Of a DNA stretch of 64,000 bases, positions 43,965-51,921 are shown piece by piece. Where the stretch lies: the NCBI GenBank assembly GCA_944385895.1, contig CALWYZ010000008.1, positions 39,756 through 103,755 of the forward strand, given 5' to 3'. A program made the position numbers and the translations under genes. Source of the stretch: an uncultured Clostridia bacterium. GTDB lineage: Bacteria; Bacillota; Clostridia; Oscillospirales; QAKW01. The notes under the pieces were generated by a model. The model made no database searches and was not told the origin of the DNA. It worked only from the letters and a program-made list of their open reading frames with translations. Position 1 is the stretch's first letter. Each line of letters starts with the position of its first letter.

Positions 43965-44002
43965 TTGTTTTCACAAAGCCATTCCAAAACAATCGTGGCA
44001 TT

Positions 44003-45427
44003 TTATATATTCCTTTTATTTTTTCCGTTTAAGCCCAATGAACTTCCACGGGTTTGGGGAGAATCAAGCTGCATAGTTCTCCATTTGTTTTCGCGTTCAA
44101 GAGTACTTTGAGCGGGGACAGGTGCAGGCTCTATACCGAAAAACATTTTATAAAATTTATCTGTCCTGTCAGCCATCGCAGACAAAACATTTCCGTCTTC
44201 CAATCCGATAAGATATCTGCGCATTGCCACGCCTTCTCCCGCTGCTATAAGCTCAGTCTCAGGAAAATACCTGTTTAGCAGAAACTGAGCGTATGTAACA
44301 AGTCTTAAGTTGCCGTAACATCTATATTCTCTGTCTTTTTCCGTACCTGACATTTCAACCGCGACACTATAGCCTTCACTTACCGCTTTGATTATTTCTT
44401 CAGGAGTATTGTCTTTGGCAAATACTATAGAAAAATGATAGACAAAATCTTTAGTTACAAGAGAGTGGACGTCGCTGCTGCCCACAACCGGCAATTTAAG
44501 ACCCTGCGCGCGCAAATCATTATACAGCGCAACAGACATATTCACTCCGTCATAATTCATACCGCCTACAAGCTCATATGCATCAAACATACCGCTCTCA
44601 AGCAGCAGTTTTGCAAATTCATTGCACACATTATAGCATCTTGAAGATGCCGGACGCCAAAACGGATGTGCAAATATAGCAAGCCCTTGCGCTTTATGTA
44701 TATAATCTGTCGCCCATTTTGCCATAGCGTAACGCTCACGATAGCGCTCGGGTACGCTGTCAGGCAATATTTTTTCAATTTCTTTATATTCTTTACAATA
44801 TTGGTCTGTATTTCTGAAATAGACATCGGTAACGCTTTTTTTGCCGCCGGCATGAACTATATGCACTATGCTTCCGGGAGTATGAACCTCCTCGCCGTTT
44901 ATAACAGTCAGACCGATTTTCACATCAGAATACCAGTCTCTAAGCTCATCTGAGGGAAAATAGCGGTTATGGTCGGTCATAGTCATGAAGTCATACCCGC
45001 ATTCCCTGTAATAGCTCGCCAGCGCCGCCGGATCATGCTTGCCGTCAGAACGATAGCTGTGGCCATGAAAATCACCCTTTAACGGACGTCTGAAATAAAG
45101 ATCCTGATCAAGAGCGTATACTTTAAGAGACTGAATAATATTATCATCAAATATAATGTCTAACCAATATTCACCCTCTGTTTTAAATACAAAATCAAAC
45201 TGTAAAATGCCGCTGTGAGCTACAACTGTTACTATTTTTTTATGCGACGGATCATGGTAATCTTTCACATCAGCGTCAAGAGCGTTTATGCTGACTGTAT
45301 ATTCCTTGCCCTCAAAAGGCAAAAAAATATTTTCAGCAGGAAAAATGCAAAGTTTTACCCGTTTTCCCACAGGTACTGCCGAAGGATATATATCGTACCG
45401 TTTTAACAAAAATCTCACTGGGCTCAC
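44003..45427 (-). CDS. PHP-domain metal-dependent phosphoesterase-like protein
   Basis: 474 residues. A beta-rich N-terminal part (about 1-120) precedes a PHP domain with all metal motifs: DFHGHSYRSDG, MTDHNR, NGEEVHT, FAHPFWRP and GSSDVHS. PHP proteins hydrolyse phosphoesters or nucleotides; the substrate here is unknown. Two starts are possible: GTG at 45427 or GTG at 45418, the latter better spaced after GAGGTG. It begins 14 bases after dapH stops, so it may be the last gene of the lysine operon despite no evident link to it. Confidence 0.8.
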   Translation of the reverse strand: MSPVRFLLKRYDIYPSAVPVGKRVKLCIFPAENIFLPFEGKEYTVSINALDADVKDYHDPSHKKIVTVVAHSGILQFDFVFKTEGEYWLDIIFDDNIIQSLKVYALDQDLYFRRPLKGDFHGHSYRSDGKHDPAALASYYRECGYDFMTMTDHNRYFPSDELRDWYSDVKIGLTVINGEEVHTPGSIVHIVHAGGKKSVTDVYFRNTDQYCKEYKEIEKILPDSVPERYRERYAMAKWATDYIHKAQGLAIFAHPFWRPASSRCYNVCNEFAKLLLESGMFDAYELVGGMNYDGVNMSVALYNDLRAQGLKLPVVGSSDVHSLVTKDFVYHFSIVFAKDNTPEEIIKAVSEGYSVAVEMSGTEKDREYRCYGNLRLVTYAQFLLNRYFPETELIAAGEGVAMRRYLIGLEDGNVLSAMADRTDKFYKMFFGIEPAPVPAQSTLERENKWRTMQLDSPQTRGSSLGLNGKNKRNI

Positions 45428-45441
45428 CTCAGTCCTAAAAA

Positions 45442-46134
45442 TCAGAGCGAACGCAAGGCATCTACAAGCGCTGTTTTCTGCTCCGTCTTTTCGTCTTTCA
45501 TTTTAATTATTTTTCCGGGCACGCCGGCAACGACTGCATTTTCCGGAACATCTTCTATAACCACGCATCCGGCGGCTATCACAGCGTTTTTACCAACATG
45601 GACCCCTTCAATAACAACCGCGTTTGCTCCTACCAGCACATTATCTTCTAAAACAACCGGTTTTGCGCTTGCAGGCTCCACAACCCCGGCAAGCACGGCG
45701 CCTGCTCCGACGTGACAGTTTTTGCCTACCGTAGCTCTGCCGCCGAGCACTGCTCCCATATCTATCATAGTGCCGCTGCCGATAACTGCTCCGATATTGA
45801 TTATGGCACCCATCATTATGACCGCATTATCACCTATCTCGACCTGCTGACGTATTATCGCACCGGGCTCGATTCGGGCATTTATATTTTTGATATCAAG
45901 CATTGGTATTGCTGAATTACGACAATTATTTTCAATAACAATATCTTCTATTTTATCGCAGTTTTCTTCTATAACAGCTTTAAGCTCACGCCAGTCACCG
46001 TATACTATCTTATCGCCGGCTCCGAAAACTTTAGCCGATTTATAATCAACAGGCTGTTTTTCCTTTACTATAAGCTTTACAGGTGTTTTTTTCTCGCTTT
46101 CAGCAATATATCTGATTATTTCTTCTGCTGTCAT
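45442..46134 (-). CDS. dapH: 2,3,4,5-tetrahydropyridine-2,6-dicarboxylate N-acetyltransferase
   Basis: Acetylates tetrahydrodipicolinate, committing lysine/DAP synthesis to the acetylase branch. 230 residues: an N-terminal alpha domain with [18 protein letters not shown] and then a left-handed beta-helix of hexapeptide repeats ([26 protein letters not shown] and so on), ending with the coenzyme-A binding loop. AAGGAG lies eight bases before the ATG; it follows dapA by 12 bases. Because DapD (succinylase) and DapH are related, note that the DapH N-terminal domain and 230-residue length match the acetyl form. Confidence 0.94.
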   Translation of the reverse strand: MTAEEIIRYIAESEKKTPVKLIVKEKQPVDYKSAKVFGAGDKIVYGDWRELKAVIEENCDKIEDIVIENNCRNSAIPMLDIKNINARIEPGAIIRQQVEIGDNAVIMMGAIINIGAVIGSGTMIDMGAVLGGRATVGKNCHVGAGAVLAGVVEPASAKPVVLEDNVLVGANAVVIEGVHVGKNAVIAAGCVVIEDVPENAVVAGVPGKIIKMKDEKTEQKTALVDALRSL

Positions 46135-46146
46135 TTCTGAATCTCC

Positions 46147-47034
46147 TTATATAAGCCCGAGTTTTTGCATTGTAAGTTTGAGCTTTTGACGGTTTGACTC
46201 ATCCATCTCACAAAGAGGCAAACGGTATCCGCCCACATTCATTCCCATAAGATTCATAGCCTCTTTTACCGGTATCGGATTTACCTCTATAAACAAAGCG
46301 GTTATAAAATCAAGATATTTAATCTGAGCAGCAGTAGCTTTTTCGGTATCATGATTAAGATAATCAGCTATCATATCATGAGTCTGTCTGGGTATTACGT
46401 TTGCAGATACTGATATGACACCGCTTGCGCCAAGTGCCATAGTGGGCACAGCTATATCGTCGTTTCCGCAGTACATTTTAAAATCATCACCGACATACTT
46501 GGCTATCTTAGCGGTATAGCTCATATTTCCAGACGCCTCTTTTATGCCCATAATATTGGGGTGATCCTTAAGTCTTGAAACTACGTTTTCAGATATAGAG
46601 CAACCTGTTCTTGAGGGCACGTTATACAGGATACACGGAATATGAACTGCATCGGCAACCGCCTTGAAATGCTGATACATACCCTCGTCATTTGCCTTAT
46701 TATAATACGGGGAAATAATAAGCAGACCGTCCGCACCCAGACTTTCATATGCTAAACTTTTTTCCACCATCGTCTGGGTACAGTTAGAGCCGCTTCCGGC
46801 AATTATCGGTATTCTGCCCGCAGCATGCTTTACGGCATATTTGCAAACCGCATTATCCTCTTCATGAGTCATCGTGGACGACTCACCGGTCGTACCGAGT
46901 ATTAATATTGCATCAGTTTTATTTTCTATATGCATCTCGATAAGCTCGCCCAGCTTATCAAAATTTACGCTGCCGTCACTGTTGAACGGCGTTATCAAAG
47001 CTACTATTGATCCCTTTAAGTTTCTGATATCCAT
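46147..47034 (-). CDS. dapA: 4-hydroxy-tetrahydrodipicolinate synthase
   Basis: Condenses aspartate semialdehyde with pyruvate, the first lysine-specific step. 295 residues, TIM barrel: GTTGESSTMTHEE with the substrate Thr pair, YNVPSRTGC with the active Tyr, and GIKEASG with the Schiff-base lysine. ATG at 47034 has GGGTGG nearby; the longer frame to 47115 runs into lysA. Feedback inhibition by lysine is common in the family but not readable here. Second gene of lysA-dapA-dapH. Confidence 0.96.
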   Translation of the reverse strand: MDIRNLKGSIVALITPFNSDGSVNFDKLGELIEMHIENKTDAILILGTTGESSTMTHEEDNAVCKYAVKHAAGRIPIIAGSGSNCTQTMVEKSLAYESLGADGLLIISPYYNKANDEGMYQHFKAVADAVHIPCILYNVPSRTGCSISENVVSRLKDHPNIMGIKEASGNMSYTAKIAKYVGDDFKMYCGNDDIAVPTMALGASGVISVSANVIPRQTHDMIADYLNHDTEKATAAQIKYLDFITALFIEVNPIPVKEAMNLMGMNVGGYRLPLCEMDESNRQKLKLTMQKLGLI

Positions 47035-47045
47035 TTTTACCACCC

Positions 47046-48326
47046 TTATAAATTTATTTGTGTATCTGTATCCAGTCGCCACATATCCTCGTAGGGCTGA
47101 CGTTTTATGACGCATCTGGCTTTTCCATCTTTTGCAAATACGACAGCCGGCAGCGGCAGACGGTTATAATTACTTGCCATACTGTAGCCATAGGCACCTG
47201 TCGTATAAACTGCAAGCAGATCTCCCGGCTCCATCTTGGGAAGCATCGCTTCTTCAATCAATACATCGCCGCTTTCACAGCACTTTCCGGCAACGCACAC
47301 TTTTTCCGTCTTGGGAGCGTTCATTTTTTCGGCAGCATCACATCTGTATTTTGCCCCGTATAATGCAGGCCGTATATTGTCGGACATTCCTCCGTCAACG
47401 AAAATATACTTTTTATTTGCTGTTTGTTTTATAAATCCTACTGTGTAAAGCGTCAGACCAGCTTCCGCAACCATGCTTCTTCCGGGCTCTATCATTATTT
47501 TGCCGACAGATACACCAAGGCTGTCTTTCTGATTTTTACACTCCAGCAATATATGATTGCATACAAGACTTATGGGAAGAGGCATGTCTTTTTCTGTATA
47601 TGTAGCGGCAAATCCTCCGCCCAGATCAAGAACATTTACAGGGTATCCAGCCTTTTCGATATCGGATATAAACTCCATTATTTTACGTATACCTGCAATG
47701 AATGGGTCTATCCCGAATATCTGACTTCCGATATGTATATGAATGCCCTGAAATTCAAGATATTCACAGTCGTGTATTTTCTTTATCATACCGAGTATGC
47801 ATTCACGTTCATATATTGAAACGCCGAATTTGCTGTCTATATTTGCAGTAATTATATACTGGTGTGTATCCGCTTCTATACCGGGATTTATTCTTACAAT
47901 TACCGGCGTCTTTTTTCTTAGCTGTACAGCGGATTTGATAACTTCATCCAGTTCCATTGCACCGTCGATTATAATACTGCCAACACCGTATTCTATTGCT
48001 GTTCTGATTTCATACGGGGTTTTATTATTACCATGAAAAACTATCTCACGCATAGGAAAATCCGCGTGCTTTGCAGCCTCAAGCTCGCCTACGCTGACAA
48101 CATCAAGACCACAGCCCGCTTTTTTGACAAGTTCCAGCATTGCAGTACAGGAAAACGCCTTACTGGCGTAAATTACCTGTGTTTCAAATTCGCTGTGCAC
48201 AAAGCTGGTTTTAAACTCGTTCAAACGTTTTTCAAGCGCGGCCTGGTCATACACCATAAGCGGAGTGCCCATAGCCTCTGCAAGCGCTTTAGCGGAAACA
48301 CCGCCGATTGTCAAAATTTCATTCAT
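47046..48326 (-). CDS. lysA: Diaminopimelate decarboxylase
   Basis: Last step of lysine synthesis, decarboxylating meso-diaminopimelate. 426 residues of the fold-III PLP family: YASKAFS with the PLP lysine at about residue 51, HIHIGSQI, DLGGGFA, EPGRSMVAEAG, and the C-terminal GKCCESGDVL with the catalytic Cys and AYGYSMASNYN. It is the first gene of the operon and sits behind the repeat-bearing leader and terminator described separately. GAGG is six bases before the ATG. Confidence 0.96.
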   Translation of the reverse strand: MNEILTIGGVSAKALAEAMGTPLMVYDQAALEKRLNEFKTSFVHSEFETQVIYASKAFSCTAMLELVKKAGCGLDVVSVGELEAAKHADFPMREIVFHGNNKTPYEIRTAIEYGVGSIIIDGAMELDEVIKSAVQLRKKTPVIVRINPGIEADTHQYIITANIDSKFGVSIYERECILGMIKKIHDCEYLEFQGIHIHIGSQIFGIDPFIAGIRKIMEFISDIEKAGYPVNVLDLGGGFAATYTEKDMPLPISLVCNHILLECKNQKDSLGVSVGKIMIEPGRSMVAEAGLTLYTVGFIKQTANKKYIFVDGGMSDNIRPALYGAKYRCDAAEKMNAPKTEKVCVAGKCCESGDVLIEEAMLPKMEPGDLLAVYTTGAYGYSMASNYNRLPLPAVVFAKDGKARCVIKRQPYEDMWRLDTDTQINL

Positions 48327-48347
48327 AATTTACCTCATCGAATAAAA

Positions 48348-48377
48348 ATATCAGTAAGACGCGTACCTTACTGATAT
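48348..48377 (-). terminator. Attenuator-type terminator in the lysA leader
   Basis: Perfect eleven-base arms ATATCAGTAAG and CTTACTGATAT, eight-base loop, followed on the minus strand by TTTTATTC; it ends about 20 bases before the lysA start, inside the leader of its own transcript. Confidence 0.8.
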
Positions 48378-48420
48378 AATAATAGCTATTCAGAAGGATA
48401 GCGACAATACGGACAAAGTA

Positions 48421-48525
48421 ATCTCAAAAAAATCCGCACTTTCGACGGGCTTTGCATCTCAAAAAAATCCGCACTTTTTGCGGGCTTTGCATCTCAAAAA
48501 AATCCGCACTTTTTGCGGGCTTTGC
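48421..48525 (-). repeat. Three tandem 35-bp repeats with hairpin and U-run
   Basis: Units at 48421-48455, 48456-48490 and 48491-48525. On the minus strand each gives CCGC-AAAAAGT-GCGG, then ATTTTTTT, like a miniature terminator. Units two and three are identical; unit one differs at three positions in the loop. As 35 is not a multiple of three, the set reads through in all three frames. Confidence 0.85.
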
Positions 48526-48574
48526 ATATCCACCGTTTAAGAGCATTTTTCCGTGCCTCTATCTCATTATGCAT

Positions 48575-48603
48575 ATTATAAAATCATATTCCTGCATTGT
48601 CAA
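48575..48603 (-). promoter_or_regulatory. Promoter of lysA-dapA-dapH
   Basis: Perfect consensus TTGACA (48598-48603) and TATAAT (48575-48580) with a 17-base spacer on the minus strand, giving a leader of roughly 240 bases. Confidence 0.85.
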
Positions 48604-48721
48604 GCTATTTAATAAAAAGCGCATTTTAGACAAAGTCTTGCATATAATTGAAGATTTAACTTGCAAGTTGTATAAATAATAAGTATAATCTTTATAGTAT
48701 TTTGGTTTGGGAGGATAAAGC

Positions 48722-49810
48722 ATGGAGCTTACAGATTACAGGATCGCTCTGCACAGAGCGGCAGAGACAGGACAGCATCTGCCCAAGACCAAGAAAATAA
48801 TCACCTCTTGTCTTGAGAATCTTTGCTGCTTTTTGGAATTCCCGTGGGAAAGTGCGGTCACGGCATTTTTTGATTTCGGTTTTGACAGCACAATTGCTCT
48901 GCGTGCGGATATGGACGGTCTGCCCGTAACTGAAAAAACCGGACTTGATTTTTGTTCTGAGAATAAAAACACAATGCACGCCTGCGGGCATGACGGCCAT
49001 ATGGCAATGCTGCTTGATGTTGCACAAAGGCTGAGCAGGTCCGATATACATCCCAAAAGCAATGTGCTATTAATTTTTCAGCCGGCAGAAGAAACTACCG
49101 GGGGCGCAAAGCCGATACTGGATACCGGTCTGTTTGAAAAATATAACGTAAAGAATATTTTCGGCATGCATCTTATACCCGATCTGCCAAAATCACGGCT
49201 TTACACAAGAAGCGGCGCATTAATGGCTAAAAGCTGTGAAATCACAGTGGATATCTGCGGAACATCAGTACATATAGCAAGATATAAAGAAGGCGCTGAC
49301 ACTCTCGCCGCCGCAGCCTTTTTCTTGACCCGACTCTACGACGAGGCGGAAAAGTTGAAAGATATAAAGTATAAGCTGCTGCGTTTCGGTAAATCACAAA
49401 GCGGCAGCGTCCGAAACGCTGTAAGCGCATTTACGCACCTGGAGGGCAGCCTTAGATGCTTTGACGAAAAAGATTTTTTGACGCTGTATGACTTGACTGA
49501 GAAAACAGCAAAATCCACCGATAAGCTTTATTCGACCAACACAACGATTACGCTGAACCAGGGATACCCTCCTCTGATAAATGACAGCTGTCTTGTATCC
49601 AGGCTTGCTCAAATACTGGAAATTGATATGCTTTCAGAGCCGAGAATGATTACTGACGATTTTTCCTGGTACTTAAAAAAAGTTCCGGGAGTGTACATAT
49701 TTCTCGGTACCGGAACCGGTATCGATCTGCACTCTCCCGAATTTGATTTCGATATATCTGTACTTGAAACAGGTGTTTCGGCTTACAAAAAAATTATAGA
49801 GAATCTATAA
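48722..49810 (+). CDS. dapL: M20D amidohydrolase, probable N-acetyldiaminopimelate deacetylase
   Basis: 362-residue zinc-dependent amidohydrolase: ALRADMDGLPV, MHACGHDGHMAML with zinc ligands, FQPAEETTGGA with the catalytic Glu, MHLIPDLP, and the small-domain SVHIARYKEGADTL with the conserved His. The M20D family includes indole-acetyl and amino-acid deacylases as well as DapL. Its place beside lysA-dapA-dapH and a PatA-like aminotransferase makes the DapL role (removal of acetyl from N-acetyl-LL-DAP) most likely. GGGAGG is eight bases before the ATG. Its last 17 bases overlap the end of the convergent aminotransferase gene. Confidence 0.75.
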   Translation: MELTDYRIALHRAAETGQHLPKTKKIITSCLENLCCFLEFPWESAVTAFFDFGFDSTIALRADMDGLPVTEKTGLDFCSENKNTMHACGHDGHMAMLLDVAQRLSRSDIHPKSNVLLIFQPAEETTGGAKPILDTGLFEKYNVKNIFGMHLIPDLPKSRLYTRSGALMAKSCEITVDICGTSVHIARYKEGADTLAAAAFFLTRLYDEAEKLKDIKYKLLRFGKSQSGSVRNAVSAFTHLEGSLRCFDEKDFLTLYDLTEKTAKSTDKLYSTNTTITLNQGYPPLINDSCLVSRLAQILEIDMLSEPRMITDDFSWYLKKVPGVYIFLGTGTGIDLHSPEFDFDISVLETGVSAYKKIIENL

Positions 49811-50927
49811 AGCCCTCAAGACGGTCAAGCCCTGTTTTGAGGGCTTCTCTTGAATAGCAATACGATATACGCACATACCCGTCACAACCAAAGCAGCTGC
49901 CGGGCACAAGACACAGTCCTGCCTGCTCTATAAGCCGTGTGCAAAACTGCTCTGATGTCAAATTGTATTTTGAGATTGACGGAAATACATAAAAAGCTCC
50001 TTCCGGCTTTTTATATTCAAGACCCATGCCGTCAAGACGCATACATACATAATCCCGTCTTATTCTGTACTCATCTGACATAGCGCTTGTGTCCTGCTTT
50101 AGAGCACAAATACAGGCATCCATGATAAACGACACACCTGATACCACCGCAAGCTGATGTATCTTTTTAATTTCCTTTATGACAGATGCATCACCCATAA
50201 GATATCCGGCACGCCAGCCGGTCATGGCATATGGCTTTGAAAAGCTCTGTACTATCAGTGACTGCCGGTGCAGCTGGGGATAGTCTGAAACAGATGCAAC
50301 AGACTGAGTATATGACAGATCTCTGTAAACCTCATCGCTTATCACAAACACCGGTCTGCCGCTTACGGCCCTGCACACCGAATCAAGCGACGATCTTGTA
50401 TAGACGGTTCCCGTAGGGTTGTTGGGCGAATTAAGAATAACCGCCTTTGTCTTATCAGTTAAAAGAGATGAAATATCTTCATACCTGATTTGAAAATCCG
50501 TTTTTGAAGTATCATAAAAAACGCACCGGGCGCCGCAGAATTTAACTATCTGTTCGTACAGTCCGAAAGCCGGAACGGGAATTATAACCTCGTCCTGCGG
50601 ATTCAGGATACCGCAAAGCGCAGTAAACAGTGCCTCTGTAGCTCCGAGTGTAAAAATTACATTTTCCTTATCATAGGTTCTGCCGTTTTTCTTTTCAAAT
50701 TTGCAGATAGCATCAAGCAGCTCAGACGTCCCCACATTTGGAGGATAATGCGTTTTGCCGTTTTGAAGAGCATAAACCGCCGATTCTTTTATACTTTCAG
50801 GCGTGTCAAAATCCGGCTCGCCTATGGACAGACTGACACATCCTTTAGTCTTTGCCGCAAGCTCGCTAAAACGGCGTATTCCCGAAATCGGAACATCTTT
50901 CAAATTTTTATTCAACTCTAATTCCAT
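49794..50927 (-). CDS. patA: Class I/II aminotransferase, probable N-acetyl-LL-diaminopimelate aminotransferase
   Basis: 377-residue PLP enzyme of fold type I. Seen motifs are LSIGEPDFDTPE, YPPNVGTSELLDAI, LGATEAL, NSPNNPTGTVY, the SDEVYRDL aspartate site, QSFSKPYAMTGWRAGY with the PLP lysine, and a C-terminal arginine in GYVRISYCYS. It fits the PatA group that transfers the amino group in the acetylase DAP pathway; general aspartate/alanine aminotransferases cannot be excluded. ATG at 50927 has AGGAG six bases before it; the longer frame to 51026 lacks one. A terminator of the upstream gene abuts this ribosome site, so its own transcription source is unclear. Confidence 0.75.
   Translation of the reverse strand: MELELNKNLKDVPISGIRRFSELAAKTKGCVSLSIGEPDFDTPESIKESAVYALQNGKTHYPPNVGTSELLDAICKFEKKNGRTYDKENVIFTLGATEALFTALCGILNPQDEVIIPVPAFGLYEQIVKFCGARCVFYDTSKTDFQIRYEDISSLLTDKTKAVILNSPNNPTGTVYTRSSLDSVCRAVSGRPVFVISDEVYRDLSYTQSVASVSDYPQLHRQSLIVQSFSKPYAMTGWRAGYLMGDASVIKEIKKIHQLAVVSGVSFIMDACICALKQDTSAMSDEYRIRRDYVCMRLDGMGLEYKKPEGAFYVFPSISKYNLTSEQFCTRLIEQAGLCLVPGSCFGCDGYVRISYCYSREALKTGLDRLEGFIDSL
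49810..49846 (+). terminator. Possible terminator of dapL within the patA 3' end
   Basis: AAGCCCTCAA (49810-49819) and TTGAGGGCTT (49837-49846) pair perfectly across 17 bases; the T-run after it is weak. It lies in patA coding sequence. Confidence 0.5.
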
Positions 50928-50937
50928 ATTTTCTCCT

Positions 50938-50966
50938 AAAAACGGGCGGTCAAACCGCCCGTTTTT
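50938..50966 (-). terminator. Terminator between the isomerase gene and patA
   Basis: AAAAACGGGCGGT and ACCGCCCGTTTTT around CAA. On the minus strand its T-run runs directly into AGGAG, the patA ribosome site. Confidence 0.88.
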
Positions 50967-50973
50967 TATTTTA

Positions 50974-51846
50974 TCATAATTGTGCAGGTGTAAAGTCCCC
51001 GCCACGGCAGAATTTAAGATATTCAAGAGCGTGAAGCTGACCTGTCATCTCCCAGTCCTTTCTATAAACCGGATCATGAAAGCCCTCTATACAGATATCG
51101 CCCTCATATCCGTTCATATACAGCCAGAAAAATATATCACGCCAGTTGTTATCGCCGAAACCCGGAAAACGATGATATACAAACGGTTTTTCGCCAAGTA
51201 TTCCCATACGTGAAATCGCTTCACGGTCTATTGTGGCGTCCTTGCCATGGATATGCAATATTCTGCTTTTATACTGTTTCAGCTGAGGCAAGGGGTCAAT
51301 GAGCTGTACCATCTGGTGGGTGGGCTCCCATTCCAGCCCGAAATTTTTATCAGGCACCGCCTCAAACATCATATCCCATGCCCGAGGATTAAAGCCGATG
51401 TTGCATGTGGCTTTTTTCCAGCTGCCGCCCATAGGACAGTTTTCAATTACAAGATTCAGCCCCTTATCCGCCGCGCGCTTTGCAAGTTCCGAAAAAACCT
51501 CTTTAAAACGCGGTATCGACGCCTCTACCGGCTCCCCCTCAAGCGCGCCAGCAAATGTCCCGACAGTCGTTGCTCCGAACAGCGCCGCGCTGTCTATCAC
51601 ATATTTAAGGTTTTCATAATGACTCTGGTTTGTAAGAGGATTACAGTAAAGACCCAATGTGGTTATTTTCTTTCCGCTGTCAGCGAGTATTTCCTTGCAG
51701 TCCTGAGCTATTTTTTCAAGATCTGCATTATTGAGCTCCATATGCCAGTTGAGTTGAAATGTTTCAAACCCATATTTGACAAACTCTGAAAGCTGCTGCT
51801 TGTATTTACCGCCCTGAACGATTGTTCCTATTTTTATCTGTTCCAT
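50974..51846 (-). CDS. Sugar phosphate isomerase/epimerase (TIM barrel)
   Basis: 290 residues of the AP-endonuclease-2-like TIM barrel. Metal-site segments are visible: VIENCPMGGS (Glu), LEWEPTHQ (Glu/His), HIHGKDA (His), and DICIEGFHDP (Glu). Such enzymes isomerise or epimerise sugars or inositols. Its place 75 bases after a rhamnulokinase suggests a role in rhamnose or a related deoxysugar or acid, but it is not a standard RhaA. GGAGGTG is upstream of the ATG at 51846. Confidence 0.8.
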   Translation of the reverse strand: MEQIKIGTIVQGGKYKQQLSEFVKYGFETFQLNWHMELNNADLEKIAQDCKEILADSGKKITTLGLYCNPLTNQSHYENLKYVIDSAALFGATTVGTFAGALEGEPVEASIPRFKEVFSELAKRAADKGLNLVIENCPMGGSWKKATCNIGFNPRAWDMMFEAVPDKNFGLEWEPTHQMVQLIDPLPQLKQYKSRILHIHGKDATIDREAISRMGILGEKPFVYHRFPGFGDNNWRDIFFWLYMNGYEGDICIEGFHDPVYRKDWEMTGQLHALEYLKFCRGGDFTPAQL

Positions 51847-51921
51847 TTCAGCACCTCCTGTTGATATAAAAATTATATACCATACATCTGCATACTGTTA
51901 TTTAAAATTTGTCTATAAACA

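Noticed and set aside
48421..48525. CRISPR array
   Set aside because: The 35-bp units are directly adjacent with no spacers, only three in number, and no cas genes are near.
48326..48605. Lysine riboswitch upstream of lysA
   Set aside because: Position, length and a GATAG/CTATC closing pair are suggestive, but the conserved GCCGAAG and AGTA boxes and five-way junction parts are not visible, and the middle is occupied by tandem repeats.
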